From positions 1 through 64,000 of the forward strand of contig JASBUC010000021.1 of assembly GCA_030148065.1 (NCBI GenBank): a stretch of DNA of 64,000 nt, given 5' to 3'. The position numbers were made by a program, and so were the translations under genes. The notes under the pieces are model-generated. The model saw only the letters and a program-made list of their open reading frames with translations, made no database searches and was not told the DNA's origin. This DNA comes from Legionellaceae bacterium. Lineage in GTDB: Bacteria > Pseudomonadota > Gammaproteobacteria > Legionellales > Legionellaceae. Of this stretch, positions 1 through 8,643 are shown piece by piece (the stretch's first letter is position 1; the number at the start of each line of letters is the position of its first letter).

Positions 1-143
1 GTTTTGTCTCAATCCACTGCGCTTTTCCCTTACAATTTAAATCCAAAATGAACTCAAAATCCTCCCTTGAGCGGGGTTCATATTATGAGTCGATTCTTCA
101 GAGTATATACTCAAAATTACAGATAACTTTTAGTAGGAACAGC

Positions 144-938
144 ATGCCGACATTGACAACGGATGAAGTTGAACTGCACTACCAAATAAGCGGCCAAGGC
201 ACACCTTTAGTGCTCATTGGTGGCTTAACAACCGGTTCTGGCATTTGGTCAGAAATGACCTCCAGACTATCCAAAAATTTCTGCTTAATTTGCCCTGATA
301 ACCGAGGAGCAGGTCAAACCGTAACAAAGTTGGCGTCCTTTTCCATCGAACAAATGGCAAATGACATCAGACTATTATTAGAACATTTAAAGCTTGAAAA
401 GGCGCACATTGTCGGTCACTCCATGGGGGGCATGATTGCTCAGAGCATCGCTGTTTATTACCCAGAGAATGTTGATAAATTAATCATTGCCGGCTCGGCT
501 GCTAAAATTGACCCTCACGCACTCTATCACATTAAAACAAGTGTAGACTTACTAAAATCCCAGGTTGATCTTAGCCTTATCCTCAAAACAGTGATCCCTT
601 GGCTCTATGCCGATAATTTCTTATTAAATAAAGAAAAGCTACAAAGTGAGATAAACCGAATCATAAACGACCCATTCGCTCAATCGCTCGAAGACTATGA
701 GAGACAAGTTCAGGCCATCGAGCACTTTGATATAAGAGATCACACCCCAACCATTTCTGCCCCAACCTTAGTCTTAGTTGGCAGTGATGATGTTTTGATT
801 CGGCAAGAGACTTCAAAAGAGCAGCTTTACCATAAAATTAAAGGTGCTCATTTTGACACACTTGCTGATTGTGGCCACATGTTCCATCGAGAAAAGCCAA
901 AAGAATTTTGCTCAGTCATTGAGGCCTTTTGTTGCTAA
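144..938 (+). CDS. alpha/beta-hydrolase fold protein
   Basis: A 264-residue single-domain alpha/beta hydrolase. The nucleophile elbow GHSMGG is at residues 91-96 (Ser93), the acid is probably Asp215 or Asp216 in the VGSDD segment, and the general base is His245 in CGHMF, so the catalytic triad is complete. The family includes esterases, lactonases and peroxidases, and the substrate cannot be named from sequence. The frame is open from 48, but the ATG at 144 is preceded by TAGGAAC at a good distance and begins the conserved fold, so I chose it. The gene stands alone; a GCTGAC/GTCAGC stem (947-970) follows it without a T-run. The protein ends in two cysteines, which I do not interpret. Confidence 0.85.
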   Translation: MPTLTTDEVELHYQISGQGTPLVLIGGLTTGSGIWSEMTSRLSKNFCLICPDNRGAGQTVTKLASFSIEQMANDIRLLLEHLKLEKAHIVGHSMGGMIAQSIAVYYPENVDKLIIAGSAAKIDPHALYHIKTSVDLLKSQVDLSLILKTVIPWLYADNFLLNKEKLQSEINRIINDPFAQSLEDYERQVQAIEHFDIRDHTPTISAPTLVLVGSDDVLIRQETSKEQLYHKIKGAHFDTLADCGHMFHREKPKEFCSVIEAFCC

Positions 939-1017
939 CCCTCTAGGCTGACAGACGCGTGAAGGTCAGCGTTACTATTGTGTCTGTAGGCGCTTTCTAC
1001 TAAAATGGTGCCCACAT

Positions 1018-1096
1018 CGCGCCGATTTGAGCTCAGCTTGCGGGCGCAGGTTACCAATCTAACCCAAGATAGGTAGCAAGAAATACAGCTAAAGCG
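1018..1096 (+). promoter_or_regulatory. SAM-II-like (SAM-alpha) riboswitch upstream of metNIQ
   Basis: The leader of the methionine importer carries the core of the SAM-II fold. P1 is GCGCC (1019-1023) with GGCGC (1043-1047). The loop contains GATTTGAGC (1024-1032) and then GCTTGC (1036-1041). CTTGC (1037-1041) pairs as a pseudoknot with GCAAG (1076-1080), and the conserved GCTAAAG lies at 1088-1094. An extra hairpin, GGTTA (1049-1053) with TAACC (1060-1064), sits between the P1 3' strand and the pseudoknot strand, where known examples have a short linker. Binding of S-adenosylmethionine would be expected to repress metNIQ, whose start codon is 75 bases downstream. Assignment is by eye; a covariance search was not possible. 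Confidence 0.65.
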
Positions 1097-1168
1097 AAGT
1101 TCTATAACACTCATAGATGATCTCTTCGTTTTCGCAACTACGTCACCTTATAGGAATGATTTAAGAAA

Positions 1169-2185
1169 ATGATAGAGCTAAAAGGGTTAAACAAAACTTA
1201 TACCCAGAAGGGGCAAATCTTTCATGCCCTCAAAGACATTAACCTCACCATTGCTGCAGGCGAGTGCCATGGCATCATCGGGCAAAGTGGTGCGGGTAAA
1301 AGCACCCTTTTGCGCACCATCAATCTGTTGGAGCGCCCAAGCAGCGGCCAAGTTGTGGTCAATGGTTGTGAATTAAGCGCTCTGTCTGAAGAAAAGCTAC
1401 AAGAGGCGCGGCAAGACATTGCCATGATTTTTCAACATTTTAACTTAATTAACAATAAAAGTGTGTTTGACAACGTCGCACTCCCCTTTTTAATTAAAAA
1501 TGAGGCCATCGCAAAAGAGCGGGTAACGGACATGCTAAGTGTTGTTGGACTCAAGGATAAAAAAAATCACTATCCCGCTGAGCTTAGCGGTGGCCAAAAA
1601 CAACGAGTAGCAATTGCCAGAGCTCTAATTCAAGAGCCCAAAGTCTTACTTTGTGATGAGGCAACCAGCGCGCTCGATCCCGCTCAAAGTGAAAAGATCT
1701 TAGAGTTATTACAAACCGTACAACGAGACTTCAAGCTAACACTTGTGTTAGTCACCCATCAAATGGAAGTGATTAAAAGCTTGTGTCAATCGCTCTCGGT
1801 CATCGAACAAGGACAACTCATCTCCAGCGATAAAATCAGCAATTTGCTGGCAAGCTCTGAATTAGAGCACCAATTTATTGAAAACTTAACACCAGAACTG
1901 CCAAGCTACTTAAAAAACAATTTACAAAGCATGCCGCACCCTGGCACCAACCCTCTAGTTCGCATCATCTTTAGTGGCGACATTGCACAAAACCCAATCT
2001 TGAGTGAATTAAGTCAAACACTTGGGATTAAGTTTAATCTTCTACAAGCAAATTTCGATGCCATTGGCGGTCAAACCTATGGCATAGCCAACATCGAACT
2101 AATGCTTGGTGAGCTCTCACTCGATGCTACCATCGAACAACTGAGCTCCTCTGGACTAACTGTTGAGGTATTAGGATATGTCTAA
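1169..2185 (+). CDS. metN: Methionine ABC importer, ATP-binding subunit MetN
   Basis: ATPase of the MetNIQ importer for D- and L-methionine at the inner membrane. Walker A GQSGAGKST is at 38-46, the signature LSGGQ at 139-143, and Walker B LLCDE at 160-164. The last 80 or so residues form the NIL/ACT-like domain typical of MetN, which binds methionine and inhibits transport when the cell is replete. The length (338) is normal. The ATG at 1169 follows TAGGAATG. It overlaps metI by 8 bases, so the two are translationally coupled, and a SAM-II-like riboswitch in the leader probably controls the operon. Confidence 0.95.
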   Translation: MIELKGLNKTYTQKGQIFHALKDINLTIAAGECHGIIGQSGAGKSTLLRTINLLERPSSGQVVVNGCELSALSEEKLQEARQDIAMIFQHFNLINNKSVFDNVALPFLIKNEAIAKERVTDMLSVVGLKDKKNHYPAELSGGQKQRVAIARALIQEPKVLLCDEATSALDPAQSEKILELLQTVQRDFKLTLVLVTHQMEVIKSLCQSLSVIEQGQLISSDKISNLLASSELEHQFIENLTPELPSYLKNNLQSMPHPGTNPLVRIIFSGDIAQNPILSELSQTLGIKFNLLQANFDAIGGQTYGIANIELMLGELSLDATIEQLSSSGLTVEVLGYV

Positions 2186-2822
2186 TCAATTGTTTAATGA
2201 ATTAGTCACCGCAAGCGTCGAGACCCTCGACATGGTCATCGCAGCAAGCCTACTCTCATTTTTAATTGGTGCACCTCTGGGCGCGCTCTTGTTTCAATTA
2301 AAAGCGCTCTCTAAGGCAAAAAAAACGTATAAACTTCTTAATTTTTTGGTTAATTTTGCCCGTTCAATCCCTTTTATTATTCTCTTAGTCTTGCTCATTC
2401 CAGTCACCCGAGCACTGGTTGGCACCAGCATTGGCACCACTGCAGCCATCGTGCCTTTGACCTTAAGTGCAATTCCTTTTATTGCCAAATTGATTGAAAA
2501 TGCTTTTTCTGACTTACCGAGTGCGCAAATTGAAATGGGCCTATCTCTCGGCGCATCTCCTTTTAAAATCATTCGCCACATCCTTCTGCCTGATGCGCTT
2601 CCAGCCATCATTAACGCACTGACAGTAACGGCCATTGCCCTTATTGCCTACAGTGCGATGAGTGGCGCAGTTGGCGGCGGGGGGCTCGGTGATCTTGCCA
2701 TTCGTTATGGCTATCAGCGCTTTCAATTGGATGTATTAATTTATACTGTCATTATTTTGGTATTAATGGTGCAAAGCCTGCAAAAAATCGGAGATGGTCT
2801 GTTTAAAAGATTAAGCCATTGA
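2178..2822 (+). CDS. metI: Methionine ABC importer, permease MetI
   Basis: Inner-membrane permease of the methionine importer, 214 residues with about five hydrophobic segments. The EAA loop that docks on MetN is visible as the LGASP...LPDALPAI region near residues 125-145. The ATG lies inside the end of metN. The next gene is the matching lipoprotein, so the set metN-metI-metQ is complete and in the usual order. Confidence 0.95.
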   Translation: MSNQLFNELVTASVETLDMVIAASLLSFLIGAPLGALLFQLKALSKAKKTYKLLNFLVNFARSIPFIILLVLLIPVTRALVGTSIGTTAAIVPLTLSAIPFIAKLIENAFSDLPSAQIEMGLSLGASPFKIIRHILLPDALPAIINALTVTAIALIAYSAMSGAVGGGGLGDLAIRYGYQRFQLDVLIYTVIILVLMVQSLQKIGDGLFKRLSH

Positions 2823-2884
2823 TTTATTAAAGTGACCTTCCTTGCCAAAATGGCGGCGAGTAGGACATTGTGGAGTAGTGTTTG

Positions 2885-3661
2885 ATGAGAAAAATTATTG
2901 TTTTTGTGGGTCTAATTGTCAGTCTTTTTGGCTGTGGCGGGCAAGATCCAAAGGTTATCAAAGTGGGAACTATTTCTGGGCCTGAGACAGCCGTGGTGCA
3001 AGCAGCCAGTGCCCCATTAAAACAAGCAGGCTTTACCCTCGTCATTAAAGAATTTAGTGATTATTTAATGCCAAACCTTGCCCTAAATGAAGGAAGTCTT
3101 GATGCAAACGTCTACCAGCACCTTCCTTATTTGCAAGAGAGCATTAAGGCAAAAGGCTTAGAGTTAACAGCCGTTGGCAAGACTTTTATTTACCCCATGG
3201 CTGCCTATTCTAAAAAAATACACTCGCTGAAAGAATTAAAACCAGAGAGTACGGTTGCGATTCCAAACGATCCTAGCAATGAAGCACGAGCCCTACTCTT
3301 ATTACAGAGTGCCAACTTAATTAAAGTTGCAAACGGCTTTAATGCCAGCGTTAATGATGTCACTGAAAACAAACTAAACCTACAGTTAAAGCCCATGGAT
3401 GCCGCAAGCTTGCCTCGAACACTTGATGATGTGAGCATGGCCATCATTAACACGACCTTTGCCATTCCAGCAGGCTTAAACCCTGAAACCGATCACTTGC
3501 TTATCGAGGGAAAAGATTCACCCTATGCCAACCTAATTGTGGTTCGAAGCAAAGACACTGATAGTGCTAAAACCTTAGCCCTGATTAAAGCGCTGCACAG
3601 CAACGCCGTTCGTCAAAAGGCCAAAGAGCAATTTGGCAGTGGTGCCATTGTTGCATATTAA
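2885..3661 (+). CDS. metQ: Methionine-binding lipoprotein MetQ (NlpA family)
   Basis: Substrate-binding component of MetNIQ. The N-terminus is a lipoprotein signal peptide ending in the lipobox LFGC, with Cys17 as the lipidation site, so the protein is membrane-anchored facing the periplasm. NlpA-family landmarks follow: KVGTISGPE, the LDANVYQH region, and the late AIINTTFAIPAG segment. A TTG at 2882 is also in frame, but the adjacent ATG at 2885 is the better start, with GGAG about 10 bases upstream. Its stop overlaps the end of the convergent orphan gene by four bases. Confidence 0.93.
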   Translation: MRKIIVFVGLIVSLFGCGGQDPKVIKVGTISGPETAVVQAASAPLKQAGFTLVIKEFSDYLMPNLALNEGSLDANVYQHLPYLQESIKAKGLELTAVGKTFIYPMAAYSKKIHSLKELKPESTVAIPNDPSNEARALLLLQSANLIKVANGFNASVNDVTENKLNLQLKPMDAASLPRTLDDVSMAIINTTFAIPAGLNPETDHLLIEGKDSPYANLIVVRSKDTDSAKTLALIKALHSNAVRQKAKEQFGSGAIVAY

Positions 3662-5685
3662 AAGGAAAAAGCCATTGCCTGCCAGGAACTAAGTGATTTT
3701 TGATAAAATGATTTGTGTGCGCCTTTACTTGGCGCTCTTTTTTCAGGCTTGAAAAATCCGTGACTCAGAACAAGACTCGGGTCATTTTTTATCGGCAAGA
3801 GTGTCTTATCCAATCTTTCCTTGGCTTTTTTTGCTAGCCTTAAATCCTCCTTTGCTTGACTACGACGTTCTACCAAGGTGCTTTTAAAAAAAAACTCTAT
3901 TAAGCTAAGTGGTAAAAGATATAAAAACACCGACCACCACTCTTGAAATAACAATCGTGGATTTTGCCAAGTTGTCGCTAACTGTCGAAGCCTTTTATTT
4001 TGCTTTGCAAGTTCTAGTCTTAGCCGTCTAAAGAGTAATAAATTTTTTCGAAACAAGCGCTTTCGCTCCTCAGCAGAGGTGTTTTCTAAAAATGCTTGTA
4101 ATGAGTGAATTTGTAAAATCGTCTCTTGCAACGTTTTTCTTAAAAGACGCTCTTCTTTATTTAAGTAGTCACAGTAGCCCTTGGCCAACGTCTCTTGCCT
4201 TAGCTTTAAGCCATGTGCAATCAAAGGAGATTTTAGCGCCATTTCAAACAGGAACAATTGGCTCTCAATCTGCTCTATGGTTTTTTTAGAGTTTACAGAC
4301 TTGCTCGATAAAACGGTTTCTATAATCTTACTTAGTTGCTTTTTTGGCTCTAAAATATTTGCCAAATCAGAATTGTAAAAATCATTAATCGCCCTTAAGC
4401 ATTCGCTAAAAAACTCATTTGATAGTCTCAGCAGCACACGTTTTTCATCTTTTTGGGAAATAAGAAGTCTCTGCATTCGCTTGCCATTTGGGCTTAGAAA
4501 AAGATCTGTATCCCCGTTGATTAAATTATCCACCACGCTCTTTATATTTTTTAGGCAAGAAACCAAGAATGCCTGGTTTTTAAGAAGGTAGATGAGTGAG
4601 ACTCGCTGCATAGTATTAGTAAGGTGGGATAAAAAAAGCGCAAGCAAGATTGTGACGTTCTGCTCGATGGAAATGTTGCTTTGCCCTGCAAACATTTCTT
4701 TTAAGAAAAGCTTCATCGTGTCACTCTCTAGGCCTAATAGACACTCATGCATGAGTCTTTCAATACTTAAAAATGGCAAGATCACCTTGATAAAAAGCCA
4801 AATTCCAAAGGGAGGATGAGACTCCTTCGCTCTTAGTATTGAGACAAGTTTTTTACAAAACGTTTGTGGGAGCGAGCTTTTTTTTAGTTGCCCTACAATT
4901 TTTTCTAAAAAGATGGGGCCTATTTTGACTGTTAGCTCACTTAATAAAGTGAGCAGCTCATCAGTTAGCACCCCGTTCGTTTCAATAACGTCTTGTGTCG
5001 CTTGAGGGGCAACAACGAACCCTCGTTTATAATTGATTAATCGCTCAACACCAGAGCGTAAAGAAAGAAACAATAAGTCATTAATCACCTGACCACCGAC
5101 AAGCTCATGAATTAAATTTGCTAGAGCCCATTTAACCGTTTTAGATTGGCTCTTAAACAAGGTTTCAACAATGCCCGATGGCGTTCTCTTAATCTTAAGA
5201 ACTAACTCATCTAAAAAGTGCTCGATGCTTTTATGACCACTTTTAACCACCTCTAACCCCTGTAGCGTTTCAAAGACATGGGCGATGTCTGTCTCTTGCT
5301 CCAAAGAAAGCACTAGAAACGTCATCATAAGTTCAATCATTGATTCAAACTGAGCTTCAGAGACATTTTCTGTCAAGGCAAGTAATGGCAAGGAGCTCAG
5401 AAAATGTTCGAGATCAGTAAGAAAGAGCATCAATTCTCTCTTCTGAATAAACAGATCTAACACCTCGTTTCTGATATGCCTAAAGCCTTTTTTATTAAAC
5501 CAAGCGCCCTCGGTTAAGGCTCTTTGTGCCGATTGCTTTAAATGACGTATGTCCTCACTACTTAATGAGTTTAAATGGAAACGCACACCTGACAACACGC
5601 TTGGTAAGCACAAGCTAATAAGGTGACAAAACAGTGCTCTCTGACTAGCAAATGACGCTTTTTGCTCAGGCTGATTTTTCGCCAT
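3658..5685 (-). CDS. Large uncharacterised leucine-rich helical protein
   Basis: I do not recognise this 675-residue protein. It is rich in Leu, Lys and Phe, appears almost wholly alpha-helical, and has no signal peptide. A hydrophobic stretch near residues 580-600 (WWSVFLYLLPLSLIEFFF) is the only candidate membrane segment; it is preceded by a long basic helix (RRLRLELAKQNKRL) and followed by another charged helix. The C-terminus is basic and Ser-rich. The ATG at 5685 begins MAKNQPEQ; a TTG at 5733 would add 16 residues, and neither has an ideal ribosome site, so the start is uncertain. The gene is monocistronic. Size, lack of family and company suggest a lineage-specific, perhaps secreted, protein, but that is inference only. 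Confidence 0.75.
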   Translation of the reverse strand: MAKNQPEQKASFASQRALFCHLISLCLPSVLSGVRFHLNSLSSEDIRHLKQSAQRALTEGAWFNKKGFRHIRNEVLDLFIQKRELMLFLTDLEHFLSSLPLLALTENVSEAQFESMIELMMTFLVLSLEQETDIAHVFETLQGLEVVKSGHKSIEHFLDELVLKIKRTPSGIVETLFKSQSKTVKWALANLIHELVGGQVINDLLFLSLRSGVERLINYKRGFVVAPQATQDVIETNGVLTDELLTLLSELTVKIGPIFLEKIVGQLKKSSLPQTFCKKLVSILRAKESHPPFGIWLFIKVILPFLSIERLMHECLLGLESDTMKLFLKEMFAGQSNISIEQNVTILLALFLSHLTNTMQRVSLIYLLKNQAFLVSCLKNIKSVVDNLINGDTDLFLSPNGKRMQRLLISQKDEKRVLLRLSNEFFSECLRAINDFYNSDLANILEPKKQLSKIIETVLSSKSVNSKKTIEQIESQLFLFEMALKSPLIAHGLKLRQETLAKGYCDYLNKEERLLRKTLQETILQIHSLQAFLENTSAEERKRLFRKNLLLFRRLRLELAKQNKRLRQLATTWQNPRLLFQEWWSVFLYLLPLSLIEFFFKSTLVERRSQAKEDLRLAKKAKERLDKTLLPIKNDPSLVLSHGFFKPEKRAPSKGAHKSFYQKSLSSWQAMAFSF

Positions 5686-5776
5686 AGAAAAGACACTTAT
5701 GAAATGCTTAAACCTAATCTCCTCACATATCAATGCACCTCGTCAATTATTTTTACTGTCGGCGCTCTTTTCATGA

Positions 5777-5844
5777 TATACCCCTTGGTAATGCGAGCAT
5801 TTATCGCAGCTCAAAAGCTTGCATTACCAAGGATCAGGGGTATA
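5777..5844. repeat. Imperfect palindrome TATACCCC...GGGGTATA
   Basis: TATACCCC (5777-5784) pairs with GGGGTATA (5837-5844), and TTGGTAATGC (5785-5794) pairs with GCATTACCAA (5821-5830). A six-base bulge GGATCA lies on the 3' side. The outer ends match the perfect hairpin at 12208-12264. It sits between two divergent genes, so it lies in the 5' leader or promoter zone of hslO rather than at a gene end, and an ordinary terminator is unlikely. Confidence 0.7.
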
Positions 5845-5878
5845 AAATTGAAAAATTTAAACGAAATGATAGAAATCA

Positions 5879-6742
5879 ATGCAGCTAGAACAAGATCTTT
5901 TGAGTGCGTTTATGTTCGAAGATGGTCACATTAGAGGCCAAATTATACATTTAAACAATAGCTTGGCTACACTCTTACAGAAACATGACTACCCTGAAGC
6001 GATTGAGAACTTATTGGCAGAGGCCATTACTTGCCTGTTGTTGATGAATGGCATTATCAAGTACCAGGGTCAGATGACCTTACAGTTTCGCGCCAAAGGC
6101 CCCCTCTCTCTCTTGCTGGTAAAGTGCAATCATCTGCGAGAATTTCGTGCGTATGCTGACTTTGACCGTTCCGTCGCGCTAACCTCTGATATGCTTAAAG
6201 AGCAGCTAGGTGATGGGCAACTTGTACTGACCATCGAGCAAGACAATCAAGTAAAACCCTATCAATCAATTGTGCCTATGGTTGATGGTGACTTAAGCCT
6301 ATCTTTAGAACATTATTTTTCTCAGAGTGAGCAATTGCCCACCAAATTATGGATAGCCTCAAAAAATAGAGAAGCCGCCGGACTTTTGATTCAGCAAATG
6401 CCAGATAAGGGTGACAGTAAAGAGCGCGAAGATTTTTGGCAAACGGCTAGCATTCTTGGTGAGAGCGTCAGCGATGACGAATTATTAAGTCTTGATTCTC
6501 AAACACTGCTCTTTCGTCTTTACCATGAGCAAGGTGTGCGACTTTTTTCACCAGTTCCTGTTCAGTTTAAATGCCCATGCAGCAAAGAGAAGATGAGCGA
6601 ATGCCTGAAAGTACTTGGCTATGACGACGTCAAAGATCTTCTTAAGAGTGAAGAGGTGGTAGACGTGGGCTGCCAATTTTGCCAAACCCACTATCATTTT
6701 GACTCGATTGATGTGGAAGTTATCTTCCAGCACTTAAAATAA
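5879..6742 (+). CDS. hslO: Hsp33 redox-regulated chaperone HslO
   Basis: Cytoplasmic holdase chaperone switched on by oxidation. The C-terminal zinc switch is intact, with KCPC followed about 30 residues later by CQFC, the CxC...CxxC pattern that releases zinc and forms disulfides under oxidative stress. The N-terminal substrate domain has the usual FRAKGPLSLLLV region. The length, 287, is normal. The ATG at 5879 has only a weak ribosome site but matches the family N-terminus (FMFEDGHIRG by residue 20). It is divergent from the orphan gene, with a palindrome in the shared leader. Confidence 0.95.
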   Translation: MQLEQDLLSAFMFEDGHIRGQIIHLNNSLATLLQKHDYPEAIENLLAEAITCLLLMNGIIKYQGQMTLQFRAKGPLSLLLVKCNHLREFRAYADFDRSVALTSDMLKEQLGDGQLVLTIEQDNQVKPYQSIVPMVDGDLSLSLEHYFSQSEQLPTKLWIASKNREAAGLLIQQMPDKGDSKEREDFWQTASILGESVSDDELLSLDSQTLLFRLYHEQGVRLFSPVPVQFKCPCSKEKMSECLKVLGYDDVKDLLKSEEVVDVGCQFCQTHYHFDSIDVEVIFQHLK

Positions 6743-6756
6743 TTATAGCCTGATAG

Positions 6757-6777
6757 GGTCCCCGCGAGGGCGGGGCC
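6757..6777. terminator. GC-rich hairpin between convergent genes
   Basis: GGTCCCCGC pairs with GCGGGGCC around a short GAGG loop, in the 39-base gap between the stop of hslO (plus) and the stop of the small exported protein (minus). It is flanked by TTAATTA on one side and AT-rich sequence on the other. It probably serves both genes as a terminator, although neither side has a long T-run. Confidence 0.65.
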
Positions 6778-6781
6778 TTAA

Positions 6782-7171
6782 TTAGCCGGCAACTTTCATG
6801 CTACCAACTTTTTTACCAAGATCATTAATTCTGGTACTTAAAGAGGCAAGTTGCTTATCGATGTCTGCTTTAACTTGTTTTATCTGCCCTTCAAGAATGG
6901 TTTGTAATTTATTGCGTTCTTGGTTGTTGGTGTTGTTCATTTTTTCAATTTGAGAATTAACTGTTTTATTTAATGCGGACACTTGGCTGTTAATCATGTC
7001 CGTAATTTTTTTAAACTGTTGCTCATTTTGTTTGTTTTGACTGGCAATCTGTGCCTGTATTTTCTTGGAGAAGGCTTGAAGCTCACTGTCTGCTGCAACC
7101 GCTTTGCCTGAAATAAATGCCGCCAGTGCGATAAAAATAAGACTAGAGCCCCAAAGGTTAATAAGTTTCAT
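6782..7171 (-). CDS. Small exported coiled-coil protein
   Basis: A 129-residue protein with a cleavable signal peptide (hydrophobic SLIFIALAAFIS, probable cut after AVA near residue 26). The mature part is a Gln/Lys/Asn-rich coiled coil with heptad spacing through most of its length. It is probably periplasmic or surface associated. The frame is open to 7222, but the ATG at 7171 has AAAGGAA eight bases upstream and starts the signal peptide directly. No family is recognised. It is divergent from the glutamine synthetase-like gene, with a short intergenic region. Confidence 0.75.
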   Translation of the reverse strand: MKLINLWGSSLIFIALAAFISGKAVAADSELQAFSKKIQAQIASQNKQNEQQFKKITDMINSQVSALNKTVNSQIEKMNNTNNQERNKLQTILEGQIKQVKADIDKQLASLSTRINDLGKKVGSMKVAG

Positions 7172-7243
7172 AGTACAATTCCTTTTATGATAAACAGTAA
7201 AATCGTGCCATAATTTCACCATGAATAAAACAGGGAGTAAATC

Positions 7244-8560
7244 ATGGATGACAATTCTTTTATTAAAGTTGCCATTACTGACATCAATGGCGTCATGCGA
7301 AGCAAATATCTAGCAGCCAATAAGTTTGAAAAAGTCTTAAAAAAAGGGCTGCCCTTTTGCGATGTCATTAACGGCTCTGACATCAATGATGAATTAGTTG
7401 ACAAGCTCGCCTTTACAGGCTGGGAAACAGGCTACCCTGACAAATTACTTTCAATTATTCCAGAGAGCAAACGGCACCTGCCGTTTGAAGACAACCGAGC
7501 TTTATACCTTGCTGAATTTAGCGACAAAAAGGACACTCTCTGTCCGCGCGCGGTACTCAAAACACTCTGCCATAAAGCTGAAGAAGAAAACATTTTCTTT
7601 ACAGCAGGCATGGAGTTTGAGTTCACTCTTTTTCGAGAAACGCCAGATTCAGCCCTGGAAAAAGGCTACCATCATCTAAAACCTGCCACCCCAGGCCAAT
7701 GTGGCTACTCCATGCTAAGAACCTCTGAGCTGCATGAGTTTCATCAAGATTTATTAAACACCTGTGAAATTATGGACATGCCACTAGAGGGTCTACACAC
7801 TGAAATTGGCCCGGGCGTCATTGAGGCATCTCTTAAAAAAGCGCCCATCCTAGAAGCAGGCGATCGCGCAACGCTCTTTAAAACGGTGACCAAGCTTGTT
7901 GCTAGAAAACACGGACTAATGGCCTGTTTCATGGCCAAATGGGATAAAAACCAACAGGGTCAAAGTGGCCACGTTCATTTCTCCTTACAAGACGCCTCTG
8001 ATAAGGCGCTCTTTACTCACCCCACACAAGAAGAGACCCCCAGTCCTTTGATGAATAACGCCTTAGCAGGGCTTCAAGCTTACGCACCAGAATTGCTGCT
8101 GCTCTCAGCACCGTTTGTTAACTCTTTTGCAAGACTTGTTCCTGGCTTTTGGGCACCCATCCAAGCCTCCGTAGGATTTGATAATCGCACCTGTGCCATT
8201 CGGGCAATACTGGGAAATGAGGCAAGTCAGCGCATTGAATACCGGATCCCTGGGGCTGACAGCACCCCCTACCTAGCCATGAGTGCCATTGTCATTGCCG
8301 TACTACAAGGCATACAAGACAATAAGACGAGCCCTCTTATTACTGAAGGCAATGCCTACCAACAACAACTACCGAGCGAATACCAGCTTCCAGCCAACAT
8401 GCCAGAGGCAGTGGCGGTCTTTCGACAATCCGATGTTGCTAAAGCCCATTTAGGCTCAGTCTTTGTGGAAGACTATGCAACAATCAAAGAGCATGAATGG
8501 AAGCAAGCACAAGCTGCCATTACCGACTGGGCGCTAAAGCGCTACTTTGAACTTGCCTAA
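7244..8560 (+). CDS. Glutamine synthetase-family ligase
   Basis: A 438-residue member of the glutamine synthetase superfamily. It carries GMEFEF (metal-binding Glu loop), the HVHFSL variant of the HVHQSL nucleotide loop, NSFARLVPGFWAPIQAS, DNRTCAIRA (ATP and phosphate-binding arginines) and RIEYRIPGADS with the late catalytic arginine region. The N-terminal beta-grasp part begins unusually early (AITDINGVMRSKYL). This pattern fits the gamma-glutamyl ligases of the PuuA type better than the main GlnA of nitrogen assimilation, and there is no adenylylation-site tyrosine segment that I can identify. The amine acceptor is unknown. No polyamine genes are adjacent, so the pathway cannot be inferred from context. 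Confidence 0.85.
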   Translation: MDDNSFIKVAITDINGVMRSKYLAANKFEKVLKKGLPFCDVINGSDINDELVDKLAFTGWETGYPDKLLSIIPESKRHLPFEDNRALYLAEFSDKKDTLCPRAVLKTLCHKAEEENIFFTAGMEFEFTLFRETPDSALEKGYHHLKPATPGQCGYSMLRTSELHEFHQDLLNTCEIMDMPLEGLHTEIGPGVIEASLKKAPILEAGDRATLFKTVTKLVARKHGLMACFMAKWDKNQQGQSGHVHFSLQDASDKALFTHPTQEETPSPLMNNALAGLQAYAPELLLLSAPFVNSFARLVPGFWAPIQASVGFDNRTCAIRAILGNEASQRIEYRIPGADSTPYLAMSAIVIAVLQGIQDNKTSPLITEGNAYQQQLPSEYQLPANMPEAVAVFRQSDVAKAHLGSVFVEDYATIKEHEWKQAQAAITDWALKRYFELA

Positions 8561-8594
8561 CTTGCTGTTTTCTCGTTAAACTAACTCACACTCG

Positions 8595-8620
8595 GTGGCT
8601 TTTTTTAGGCCACTCTGTTT
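8595..8620 (+). terminator. Weak terminator-like stem
   Basis: GTGGC (8595-8599) pairs with GCCAC (8609-8613) across a T-rich loop, followed by TCTGTTTTGTTT. It lies just after the glutamine synthetase-like gene and before the U-box gene. The stem is only five base pairs, so confidence is limited. Confidence 0.35.
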
Positions 8621-8643
8621 TGTTTAACACAAAGGAATGAATC

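Noticed and set aside
927-938. C-terminal Cys-Cys on the alpha/beta hydrolase as a Rab-type prenylation signal
   Set aside because: Rab prenylation needs a Rab fold and escort protein. Two cysteines at the end of an ordinary hydrolase are not evidence.
5662-5934. Plus-strand frame of 90 codons between the orphan gene and hslO
   Set aside because: It overlaps the start of hslO in another frame and the orphan's 5' end, has no ribosome site or recognisable content, and covers the palindrome.
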